This document shows, piece by piece, positions 18,051 to 25,956 of a DNA stretch of 64,000 bases. Position numbers and translations under genes: made by a program. How positions within the stretch are numbered: position 1 is the first letter of the stretch; each line of letters starts with the position of its first letter. This stretch comes from Cyanobium sp. N.Huapi 1H5 (GTDB taxonomy: Bacteria > Cyanobacteriota > Cyanobacteriia > PCC-6307 > Cyanobiaceae), in contig NZ_JAGQBH010000004.1 in NCBI RefSeq assembly GCF_024345535.1, positions 274,968 through 338,967 of the forward strand, in the 5' to 3' direction. The notes under the pieces were generated by a model. That model made no database searches. It was not told the DNA's origin and saw nothing but the letters and a program-made list of their open reading frames with translations.

Positions 18051-18656
18051 TCAGCGGATCGACTGGACGTCGGAGCGGCGGAAGCCCTCCTTCTGCAGGC
18101 CCTCGTTGAGGCTGAGCTCGTCGGTGACCCGATCGACGAACAGCACGCCGTTGAGATGGTCCATTTCGTGCTGGATGCAGCGGGCCAGCAGGCCGTCGGC
18201 CTTGAGGCGGCGGGGGCGGCCCGTCTCGTCGCGGAAGCTCACCTCCACCACCGACGGACGCACCACATCGAGGTAGACCCCGGGGATGCTCAGGCAACCC
18301 TCCTCGTAGGTGTTGAAGGAGGCCCCGGCGGCGGTGATCTCCGGGTTGATCAGCACCAACGGCGGGGTGGCGGCCTCCTCCAGATCCAGATCGATCACCA
18401 GCAGCTGGCGATGCACGCCCACCTGGGGGGCCGCCAGGCCGATGCCCTTGGCGGTGTACATGCTGCGCAGCATGTCGCGGGCCAGATCCCGGATCGAGGC
18501 ATCCACCTTGCTGATCCGCCGGGCCGGGGCCCGCAGCTCCTTCGAGCCCAGCTTGTGGATCTCCAGGGGTGGCCGCTCCACCGGCACCTTCGGCACCAGC
18601 ACGGAGTTGCCGCCCTGTTCGGCCGACCGTGCCATCTGGGCGAAGCTGCGGGCCAA
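18051..18656 (-). CDS. def: Peptide deformylase
   Basis: This 201-residue metal-dependent enzyme removes the formyl group from nascent N-terminal fMet. All three family motifs are present: GIGLAAPQVG (motif I), EGCLSIPG (motif II, metal Cys) and HEMDHLNG (motif III, two metal His and catalytic Glu). The first possible start is TTG at 18656 (MARSFAQMARS); the ATG seven codons later (18635) is an equally good alternative. It is divergent from the S9 peptidase gene, with about 50 bp between them. Confidence 0.97.
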   Translation of the reverse strand: MARSFAQMARSAEQGGNSVLVPKVPVERPPLEIHKLGSKELRAPARRISKVDASIRDLARDMLRSMYTAKGIGLAAPQVGVHRQLLVIDLDLEEAATPPLVLINPEITAAGASFNTYEEGCLSIPGVYLDVVRPSVVEVSFRDETGRPRRLKADGLLARCIQHEMDHLNGVLFVDRVTDELSLNEGLQKEGFRRSDVQSIR

Positions 18657-18708
18657 GTCGTCACCTGAAACGATGACTGAATTCTAGAAGCAGCCTGCGG
18701 AGGATTCG

Positions 18709-20625
18709 GTGGGGGCGCAGCCATGGCGGGACACGGGGCCCTTGCCCGCCGAGCTGGCGGTCGGCCGGACGGCCGGCGTGGCCGAACCACGGCTGGAGGG
18801 CGGGCGCCTGTTCTGGCTGGAGCAGCGACCCGAGGAGCGGGGACGCACCACCCTGATGGGGCGGGCCGGGGCCGGCGACGCGGCCGTGGAGCTGACCCCG
18901 GGGGCCTGGAACCTGCGCACCCGGGTGCACGAATACGGCGGCGGCGCCTATGCGGTGGCGGGCGATCAGGTCGTGTTCGTCGACGACGGCGACCGCTGCC
19001 TCTGGCGGCTCGACCTCGCCGACCCCGAATCAACGACGGCCGCAGGTGCACCCCAGCGGCTCACCGCCCCGCCCGACCCGGAGCGGCCGCGGGCCTTCGC
19101 CGATGGCCTGATCGACCGGCGACGCCGGCGTTGGATCGGCGTGATGGAGCAGGACGGCCTCGACCGGCTGGTGGCCGTGCCCCTGGCGGGGGGTGAACCG
19201 GAGCTGCTGCACCAGCCGGCCGACTTCTGCGGCTACGCCGTGCTGGCCCCAGGCGGCGACCACCTGGCCTGGGTGAGCTGGGAGCAGCCGTTCATGCCCT
19301 GGGAGCGCAGCCAGCTCTGGCTCGCGGCCATCGACGCCGAGGGACAGCTGGACCAGGCCCGGCCCATCGCCGGCTCGGCGGCCGGGGATCCCCAGGGGAT
19401 CTCGGTGTTCCAGCCCCTCTGGCTCGACGATGGCTCCCTGGTGGTGGCCAACGACCGCAGCGGCTGGTGGAACCTGGAACGGCTGGCGGATGTGGCCGCC
19501 CTGGGGCCGGACACACCGCCCCGCTGGCAGCCGATGTGTCCCATGGAGGCGGAGTTCGCCGCGCCGCAGTGGGTGTATGGCCTGCGCACCACGGCCTGGG
19601 ACGGCGCGCGGCTGCTGGCGGCGGTCTGCCGCCAGGGGCGCTGGGAACTGGGCCGGCTGGGCCTCGACGGCGGCCCCTGGGAGCCGATCCCCCTGCCCTT
19701 CACCGACCTGGCGGCCCTGGGCGCCGAAGCGGGCCGACTGGTGGCGCTGGCCGCCGCCCCCGCCATCGGCCCGGGGCTGCTGGAGCTGGACACGGCCAGC
19801 GGCACCTGGGAGCACACGCCGGCCGCCCCGGCGCCGCTGGCGGCCGAGGCGATCAGCCTCCCCGAACCCCTCTGGTTCGATGGCCACGGCGGGGCGCCCA
19901 CCCAGGCCTGGTACTACCCGCCCCGGGGCGGCAGCCGCGCCGATGCCCCCCTGCTGGTGAAGGGCCACAGCGGCCCCACCGCCATGGCCGGCACGGGGCT
20001 GAATCTGACCATCCAGTTCTGGACCAGCCGCGGCTGGGGCGTGGTGGATGTGAACTACGGCGGCTCCACCGGCTTCGGGCGGGGCTACCGCGAGCGGCTC
20101 GACGGCCAGTGGGGCGTGGTGGACGTGGCCGACTGCGCCGCCGCCGCCCGGGCCGTGGTGGCGGCGGGCCGGGCCGACCCGGCCCGGGTGGCGTTCGAGG
20201 GCGGCAGTGCCGGGGGCTTCACGGTGCTGGCAGCCCTGTGCTTCACCGACGTGTTCACGGCCGGCGCCGTCCGCTACCCGGTGACCGATCCGCAGGCCCT
20301 GCTGGCCGTGGAGCATCGCTTCGAAGCCCGCTACACCGAGACCCTGATCGGCCCCTGGCCCGGCGCCAAGGGCCTCTATGAGGAGCGCTCGCCGCTGGGG
20401 CATGCGGAGCGGATCACGGCGCCGGTGGTGTTCTTCCATGGCCTCGACGACCGGGTGGTGCCGGCCAGTCAAAGTGAGCGGATGGTGGATGCCCTGCAAC
20501 GACGCGGACTGGCGACGGAACTGCACCTGATTCCCGGGGAGGGCCACGGCTTCCGTGAGAGCGCTGTGCGCACCGCGGTGCTCGAGGCCACCGAAGCCTT
20601 CTTCCGCCGCCAGTTCCACCTGTGA
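18709..20625 (+). CDS. S9 family serine peptidase (prolyl oligopeptidase / acylaminoacyl-peptidase-like)
   Basis: The 638-residue product has an N-terminal beta-propeller (about residues 15-390) followed by an alpha/beta-hydrolase domain. The nucleophile elbow is FEGGSAGGFT (Ser), the acid lies in FFHGLDDRVVP (Asp) and the His in PGEGHGFRE. GTG at 18709 is preceded by GCGGAGG, a good ribosome-binding site. The stop overlaps the GTGA start of the following transporter gene, so the two are coupled. It probably cleaves small peptides in the cytoplasm, perhaps feeding glutamate or peptide nitrogen turnover. That link is inferred only from the coupling to a GltS-like transporter. Confidence 0.93.
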   Translation: MGAQPWRDTGPLPAELAVGRTAGVAEPRLEGGRLFWLEQRPEERGRTTLMGRAGAGDAAVELTPGAWNLRTRVHEYGGGAYAVAGDQVVFVDDGDRCLWRLDLADPESTTAAGAPQRLTAPPDPERPRAFADGLIDRRRRRWIGVMEQDGLDRLVAVPLAGGEPELLHQPADFCGYAVLAPGGDHLAWVSWEQPFMPWERSQLWLAAIDAEGQLDQARPIAGSAAGDPQGISVFQPLWLDDGSLVVANDRSGWWNLERLADVAALGPDTPPRWQPMCPMEAEFAAPQWVYGLRTTAWDGARLLAAVCRQGRWELGRLGLDGGPWEPIPLPFTDLAALGAEAGRLVALAAAPAIGPGLLELDTASGTWEHTPAAPAPLAAEAISLPEPLWFDGHGGAPTQAWYYPPRGGSRADAPLLVKGHSGPTAMAGTGLNLTIQFWTSRGWGVVDVNYGGSTGFGRGYRERLDGQWGVVDVADCAAAARAVVAAGRADPARVAFEGGSAGGFTVLAALCFTDVFTAGAVRYPVTDPQALLAVEHRFEARYTETLIGPWPGAKGLYEERSPLGHAERITAPVVFFHGLDDRVVPASQSERMVDALQRRGLATELHLIPGEGHGFRESAVRTAVLEATEAFFRRQFHL

Positions 20626-22046
20626 TCGCATCGCTGGTGCCGGGGGTGGTGGATCGGGTGGAGTGGCTGGCGCTGGCCCTGGCCGCCCTGACCGTGCTGC
20701 TGCTGATCGGCGCGGGTATCGGCGGGCTGCTCGGCATGAAGCGCTGGGGGCTACCGGAGGCCCTGCTGGCGGGCGGCCTGGGGCTGGTGGTGGCCCCGGC
20801 CGGGCTGCTGCCCCTGCTGCCCCAGCGGGTGATCGACCTCTGGGACCAGCTGCCCCTGCCCCTGCTCACCCTGGTGTTCGCCACCCTGCTGCTCGGCAAG
20901 CCGCTGCCGAAGCTCGGGGGCCTATGGCGCCCGCTCTCGGCCCAGGTGCTGCTGGCCCTCACCCTGGCCTTCGGCCAGTTCCTGGTGGCGGGGCTGGCGG
21001 TGCTGCTGGTGCTGCAGCCCTGGCTGGGGGTGAGCCCGGTGATGGCCTGCCTGATCGAGGTGGCCTACGAGGGGGGGCACGGCTCGGCCGCCGCCATGGG
21101 GCCCACCTACGAGCGGCTGGGGCTGGAGGGGGCCCAGGCCCTGGGGCTGGCCATGGCCACCGTCGGGCTGCTGGTGTCCACGGTGGTGGGCGGCCTGCTG
21201 GTGGTGCTGGCCCGGGCCCGGGGCTGGCTGATGTTCCCCGACGCGCTGCCGATCGAGGAGGCGATGGCGATCGTCGAAGGGGAGACCCCGCCGCTGCAGG
21301 AGGTGCCCATGGATCTGCCCATGGAGGAGGGCACCGTGGAGGTGCCGGCGCTGTGGCGGCAGCTCGCCGACTGGGCCGTGAACCTGGGACTGGCGGGGGT
21401 GGCGGTGCTGTTCGGCTGCGGGGCGCTGGCGGCGCTGCGGTTCGTCGCCGACGCCAGTGGCGGGGTCTTCGCCCTGGTGATCGATGCCCTGCCCGTGTTC
21501 CCCCTGGCCCTGGTGGGCTCCCTGCTGGTGCGCCTGATCCTGGAGAAGAGCGGCCAGACCCAGTGGGTCTCGACCGCCATCCAGGGGCGGACCGGCACCC
21601 TCTCGGCCGATCTGCTGATCACCGCCGCCACCGCCTGCCTGGACCTGAGCCTGCTGGCCCACGACTGGATCCCCCTGACGGTGCTGGCGGTGGTGGGCCT
21701 GCTGTGGAACCTGGGGGTGATCCTGCTGCTGGCGCCACGGATCCTGCCGCCCGACTGGTTCGAGCGGGCGATCATCGAATTCGGCCAGGCCACGGGGGTG
21801 GCGGCCAGCGGTCTGCTGCTGCTGCGCATGGCCGACCCGGGCGACCGCAGCCAGGCGGTGACGGCGTTCTCGATCAAGCAGCTGCTGCTCCAGCCCCTGC
21901 TGGCCGGGGGCGTGATCACCGTGGTGGCGCCGCTGGTGGTGGACGGCTGGGGCCTGCCGGCCTGGACCGGCCTCTGCCTGGGCCTGGTGGTGCTCTGGAG
22001 CGGCCTGGGCCTGTGGCTGGCGGCGCGCGCCCGGGCGGCCGCCTAA
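20622..22046 (+). CDS. Sodium/glutamate symporter, GltS (ESS) family
   Basis: The 474-residue product is very hydrophobic, with about 11-12 transmembrane segments arranged as two inverted halves. The first half carries the ESS re-entrant motif EVAYEGGHGSAAAMGPTYERL. The second has FGQATGVAASGLLLLRMADP. These match the GltS Na+:glutamate symporter family, although 474 residues is longer than the roughly 400 of E. coli GltS. A polar central loop (about residues 200-245, with repeated MDLPMEEG-like acidic segments) accounts for the extra length. The start GTG overlaps the previous gene's TGA. Substrate specificity is not proven. Confidence 0.88.
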   Translation: MIASLVPGVVDRVEWLALALAALTVLLLIGAGIGGLLGMKRWGLPEALLAGGLGLVVAPAGLLPLLPQRVIDLWDQLPLPLLTLVFATLLLGKPLPKLGGLWRPLSAQVLLALTLAFGQFLVAGLAVLLVLQPWLGVSPVMACLIEVAYEGGHGSAAAMGPTYERLGLEGAQALGLAMATVGLLVSTVVGGLLVVLARARGWLMFPDALPIEEAMAIVEGETPPLQEVPMDLPMEEGTVEVPALWRQLADWAVNLGLAGVAVLFGCGALAALRFVADASGGVFALVIDALPVFPLALVGSLLVRLILEKSGQTQWVSTAIQGRTGTLSADLLITAATACLDLSLLAHDWIPLTVLAVVGLLWNLGVILLLAPRILPPDWFERAIIEFGQATGVAASGLLLLRMADPGDRSQAVTAFSIKQLLLQPLLAGGVITVVAPLVVDGWGLPAWTGLCLGLVVLWSGLGLWLAARARAAA

Positions 22047-22050
22047 CGCA

Positions 22051-22133
22051 CCGTCGCGCCGATAGGCGCGCTTTAGCGCACCGTCGCGCCGGGAGGCGCG
22101 CTCACCTGACCGTCGCGCCGCGAGGCGCGCTTA
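22051..22133. repeat. Three tandem palindromic repeats between convergent genes
   Basis: Three units of about 30 bp follow one another, each with core ACCGTCGCGCC-N4-GGCGCGCT. The first two begin GC and the third GA; loops differ (GATA, GGGA, GCGA). Each unit is itself an inverted repeat (GCGCC/GGCGC, extendable) and could form a hairpin in either strand. The last unit runs into the stop codon of the aldolase-SDR gene. Placement between two converging genes suggests bidirectional termination, or a REP-like element. Confidence 0.8.
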
Positions 22134-24242
22134 TCTGACCATGGCCGCCACGTTGCCGCCATCGACGGTGAGCACGGCGCCGGTGGTGCGCTCCATGCGG
22201 GCCAGGGCCACGAAGGCGTCGGCCACATCGCTGGCGCGCACCTCGGCCCCCAGCAGGTTGCCCGCCATGTAGAGCTCCTCGCTGAGGCCGCGGGCGGCGG
22301 AACGTTCGCGGATCATGGTGTCGTCGAGCAGGCCGGAGCGGATGCGGTCGGCGTTGATGGCGTTCACCCGCACGGCGGCCTCCCCTTCCTCGAGGGCGTA
22401 CTGGCGCACCAGGGCCAGCAGGGCCGCCTTGCTGATGCCGTAGGCGCCGAAGTTGGGGCCGGGGTTGAGGGCCTGCTTGCTGACGTTGAACAGCAGCTGG
22501 CCCCCCAGCACCGGGCGGCCGCCGCCCTCGGGGCGGTCCTGGGAGCGGAACACCGCCAGGGCCGCCTGGGCCACGTGCTGGTGGGCGAAGAAGTTGAGCT
22601 CGAAGCTGGCCCGCAGGTCGGCGTCGGCCAGGGTGGCCATCGGGCCGGTCCAGGCGGCTCCGGCATTGCTCACGACGATGTCGAGCCCGCCGAAGTGGGC
22701 CGCCACCGCCGCGACGGCGGCCTGCACCGCCGCCGGGTCGGTGACGTCGCAGGCCGCGGCGAGAGCCCGCTTGCCGCAGGTGGCCGCCACCGCCTCGGCC
22801 GCCTCCCGGTCAAGATCGAGCAAGGCCACCTCGGCGCCGGCGGCGGCGAAGGCCCGGGCGGTGGCGGCACCGATGGCACCGGCGCCGCCGGTGACCAGCA
22901 CCACCTGGCGGGCCAGGGGCTTCTCGGCCGCCTTGCCGAGCTTGGCCTGCTCCAGGCTCCAGTACTCCATGGCGAAGGTGTCGGCCTCGCCCACGGGCGC
23001 GAAGCGGCCGATGGCCTCGGCCGCCAGCAGGGTCTGGGCCCAGGCCTCGGCGATGTCGGCCACGGTGGCCGCCTCGGCCGCCGACTTGCCGATGCCCACC
23101 AGCCCCAGGCCCGGGATCGCCGCCACCCGCGGCAGGGGATCGAGCGCCTTCTTCACGCCCCCGGCGGCGGCGTTCTGGCGCTGGAAGTAGGCGCGGTACT
23201 CGGCCGCGTAGGCCTCCAGGGCCTGCTCCAGGGAGCGGCCCCAGGCGGCCAGGGCCTGGCCGTCGCCGCCGGCCGGCAGCGGCGGCAGCACCAGGGGCTG
23301 GGCCTTGGTGCGGATCACGTGGTCGGGGGTGGCGACGCCGCGGCCGGCCCAGTCGCCCAATCGGGCGTCGTCGCTGATGGCGCGGGCCAGGGGGGTGTCG
23401 CGCAGCGCCAGGATCCAGTGGGGACGGACGCCGGCGGCGACGGCGGCCCGGCCCAGGGCGCCCCGCAGCACCGGCAGCACCGCCGCCGCAGGGGCCGGGC
23501 GCTCCGGCACGGCCACGGCATGGAGTGAGCGCTCGCCCCGGGCCAGGCGCTCCTCGGCCCGCCGCACCAGATCGATCATCCGGTCGTAGCTCTGCTCGGC
23601 CGTCGCCCCGAAGGAGAACAGGCCGTGCTGCAGCAGCACCATGCCCTCCGGTTCGCTGCCGCCGGCCGCTGCCGCCTCGTAGGCCTGGGCCGCCGCCTTG
23701 GCCAGGGCAAAACCGGGCATCACGTAGGGCACCAGGGCCACCCGATCGCCGTAGACCTCGCGGCACACCTCGGCCGCATCGGGCTGGTCGGCCAGGGCCA
23801 GCAGGGCGATCGAGTGGGTGTGGTCGACGAAGGTGTGGGGCAGGAAGGCGTGCAGCAGCGCCTCCACCGAGGGGTTGGGGGCGGCCGGATCGATCAGGTT
23901 CTGGCGCTGGGCCGCCACCATCGCCTCATCGCTGAGGGCGTCGAGGACCCGCAGCGCCTGCAGGGGCTCCAGCCGAACCGCCGGATGGCCCGGCGGCTCG
24001 ATCGTGCCCAGGTCCCAGCCCGATCCCTTGACGCACAGCACCCGGATCGGCTCGCCCAGCAGCCCGTGCACGGTGGTCTTCACCGAGGTGTTGCCGCCGC
24101 CGTGCAGCACCAGCTCGGGGTCGGCCCCCAGCAGCCGGGCCGAGTAGGTGCGCAGGGCCAGGTCTTCGTTCACCCCCTGGTCGCCGTACCGGGCGATCGC
24201 CTCGCGGGCGGCGGCATCCGACCAGCGATGTTGCACGGCCAT
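22131..24242 (-). CDS. Bifunctional class II aldolase / short-chain dehydrogenase
   Basis: The 703-residue fusion has an N-terminal class II aldolase/adducin domain (about residues 20-400). Its motifs are VLHGGGNTSVK, KGSGWDLGTI and the metal-site histidines in HTFVDHTHSIALLAL and LLQHGLFSFG. A classical SDR domain (about residues 445-700) follows, with NAD-binding VTGGAGAIGAATARAFA, VSNAGAAWTGP, catalytic FNVSKQ...GAYGISKAALLALV and C-terminal TGAVLTVDGGNVAAMVR. Such fusions are annotated as rhamnulose-1-phosphate aldolase/lactaldehyde dehydrogenase types and act on deoxy-sugar phosphates. No rhamnose or fucose genes are nearby, so the substrate is open. The ATG at 24242 is the natural start. 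The divergent secreted protein gene begins 58 bp away. Confidence 0.9.
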   Translation of the reverse strand: MAVQHRWSDAAAREAIARYGDQGVNEDLALRTYSARLLGADPELVLHGGGNTSVKTTVHGLLGEPIRVLCVKGSGWDLGTIEPPGHPAVRLEPLQALRVLDALSDEAMVAAQRQNLIDPAAPNPSVEALLHAFLPHTFVDHTHSIALLALADQPDAAEVCREVYGDRVALVPYVMPGFALAKAAAQAYEAAAAGGSEPEGMVLLQHGLFSFGATAEQSYDRMIDLVRRAEERLARGERSLHAVAVPERPAPAAAVLPVLRGALGRAAVAAGVRPHWILALRDTPLARAISDDARLGDWAGRGVATPDHVIRTKAQPLVLPPLPAGGDGQALAAWGRSLEQALEAYAAEYRAYFQRQNAAAGGVKKALDPLPRVAAIPGLGLVGIGKSAAEAATVADIAEAWAQTLLAAEAIGRFAPVGEADTFAMEYWSLEQAKLGKAAEKPLARQVVLVTGGAGAIGAATARAFAAAGAEVALLDLDREAAEAVAATCGKRALAAACDVTDPAAVQAAVAAVAAHFGGLDIVVSNAGAAWTGPMATLADADLRASFELNFFAHQHVAQAALAVFRSQDRPEGGGRPVLGGQLLFNVSKQALNPGPNFGAYGISKAALLALVRQYALEEGEAAVRVNAINADRIRSGLLDDTMIRERSAARGLSEELYMAGNLLGAEVRASDVADAFVALARMERTTGAVLTVDGGNVAAMVR

Positions 24243-24300
24243 GGGGCGAAACGGGGACTCTGGGGGGAGACTACGGGGAGCGATCCTCCAGGGGCTGCCC

Positions 24301-24756
24301 GTGTCCATCCGCTGCCTCCGCCCGGTCTTGAAGCCTTGGGCCTGCCTGGCGTGGCAACCCCTGCTGCTGGCCATTGGTGTGGCGGTGGGCGGCGGGATGG
24401 CGGCCCGCGCCATGGCCGAGCAGCCGGTGCCCCCCCAGATCCCCCGCGACGGCTGGAAGGACTGCGAGTACAACGACAAGCCCCTGGCCTGCGTCGATGA
24501 GCAGCTCCCCGGCGGGCTGAAGATCCGCTGGAAGGATGGCCAGTCGATGACCTACCGGGCGGTGTCCGCCAAGGGCAAGGACGCCAGCGGCAGCGACCTG
24601 CTGCGGGACCGGCTGGGGGGGATCTGGCGCCGGGAGCTCTACGTCCAGGGCAACATCACCCTCACCAACGAGGCCAACGGCAACCGGATCTTCGTGCCGC
24701 TGCGCTTCCCCTGCAAACCGCCCCTGAAAGGGGAGGTGGGCTACTGCCGCTACTGA
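24301..24756 (+). CDS. Exported protein of unknown function
   Basis: The 151-residue product starts at GTG 24301. Its N-terminus MSIRCLRPVLKPWACLAWQP leads into a hydrophobic core LLLAIGVAVGGGMAARAMA, a signal peptide. The mature part begins PVPPQIPRDGWKDCEYNDKPLACVDEQ and ends FPCKPPLKGEVGYCRY. It has four Cys, which could make two disulfides. It lies 11 bp upstream of an MDR oxidoreductase gene and may be co-transcribed with it. I do not recognise a named family. Confidence 0.7.
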   Translation: MSIRCLRPVLKPWACLAWQPLLLAIGVAVGGGMAARAMAEQPVPPQIPRDGWKDCEYNDKPLACVDEQLPGGLKIRWKDGQSMTYRAVSAKGKDASGSDLLRDRLGGIWRRELYVQGNITLTNEANGNRIFVPLRFPCKPPLKGEVGYCRY

Positions 24757-24767
24757 GCCCGCCCGCC

Positions 24768-25760
24768 ATGAGAGCGATCCTCGCCACCCCGGCCCTGGTG
24801 GACACGGAGCTGCCGGAGCCCGTCCTCGGCCCCCACGACCTGCTGGTGCGGATCGAGGCGGTGGCGGTGAACCCGATCGACACCAAGCTGCGGGCCGCCG
24901 TGGGCGAAGGGGATCCCCCCCGGCAGCTGGGCTGGGACGCCGCCGGGGTGGTGGCGGCGACCGGGGAGGGGGCGGGCCGCTTCCGGGTGGGGGATCCGGT
25001 GATGTTCGCCGGCGACGCGGGACGGGCCGGCTGCAACGCCGAAGCCGTGCTGGTGGACGAGCGGCTGGTGGGCCGCAGACCGGCGCGGCTCTCCTGGGCC
25101 GAAGCCGCCTCCGTGCCACTGACGGGCCTGACGGCCTGGGAGGCCCTGTTCGAGCGGCTCGACCTTGATCCAGCCGGTGGCTCTGGGCGGGGCCGCAGCC
25201 TGCTGATCCTCGGCGGCGCCGGCGGGGTGGGCTCGATCGCCATCCAGCTGGCCCGCCGGGCCGGGGCCGTGGTGATCGCCAGCGCCTCGCGGCCGGAGAG
25301 CGCCGCCTGGGTGCGGGAGCTGGGGGCCGACCACGTCGTTGACCATCACCAGCCCCTGGCCCCCCAGCTGGCTGCCCTGGGCTTCGCGGCGGTGGACCGG
25401 ATCGCCAACTTCAGCGACACCGACGCCTACTGGGAGGTGATGGCCGAGCTCATCGCCCCGCTGGGGTCGATCGTGGCGATCGTGGGCAACCGCCAGCCCC
25501 TCGACCTCAACCGGCTCAAGGCCAAGAGCGTGACCTTCGCCTGGGAGTTCATGTTCAGCCGCTCCCAGTTCCAGACGCCCGACATGGGGCGGCAGGGGGA
25601 AATCCTGGATCACCTTGCCGCGCTGTTGGAGGCCGGCGAGCTGCGCCCCACCCTTTGCCGCACCCTGAGCCCCATCAACGCCGCCAACCTGGTGGTTGCC
25701 CACGCCCAGCTGGCCTCCGGCAGCACGATCGGCAAGATCGCTCTGGTGGGCTGGGATTGA
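24768..25760 (+). CDS. MDR superfamily NAD(P)H-dependent oxidoreductase (zinc-independent quinone-oxidoreductase type)
   Basis: The 330-residue product has an N-terminal GroES-like fold starting MRAILATPALVDTELPEPVL and VAVNPIDTKLRAA. The Rossmann domain has LLILGGAGGVGSIAIQLARRAGA and then GADHVVDHHQPL. The structural-zinc Cys cluster of alcohol dehydrogenases is absent, which fits zeta-crystallin/QOR-type enzymes or the zinc-binding-alcohol-dehydrogenase-like family that uses no zinc. Length and layout are complete. The substrate is not predictable. Confidence 0.88.
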   Translation: MRAILATPALVDTELPEPVLGPHDLLVRIEAVAVNPIDTKLRAAVGEGDPPRQLGWDAAGVVAATGEGAGRFRVGDPVMFAGDAGRAGCNAEAVLVDERLVGRRPARLSWAEAASVPLTGLTAWEALFERLDLDPAGGSGRGRSLLILGGAGGVGSIAIQLARRAGAVVIASASRPESAAWVRELGADHVVDHHQPLAPQLAALGFAAVDRIANFSDTDAYWEVMAELIAPLGSIVAIVGNRQPLDLNRLKAKSVTFAWEFMFSRSQFQTPDMGRQGEILDHLAALLEAGELRPTLCRTLSPINAANLVVAHAQLASGSTIGKIALVGWD

Positions 25761-25956
25761 AGGGTGGGGGAGCCGGGTGGCCGTCGAGGAGCCGAGCCTG
25801 GCCCTCAAGGCCACCAGGGAACCCGATCTGGGATCGTCCAAAGGAGAGGACCCCGGTTAGCCTTCCAAGGCATAGGTGAGGATTCAGCACGGCTGGCCTT
25901 CGGAATCCCTTTTCTTGGGACCACCACTGGTGGCGCCTATGCACCCCATTCACTCC

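Noticed and set aside
22051..22133. CRISPR array
   Set aside because: Only three units, palindromic, with no unique spacers between them and no cas genes. They are tandem hairpins.
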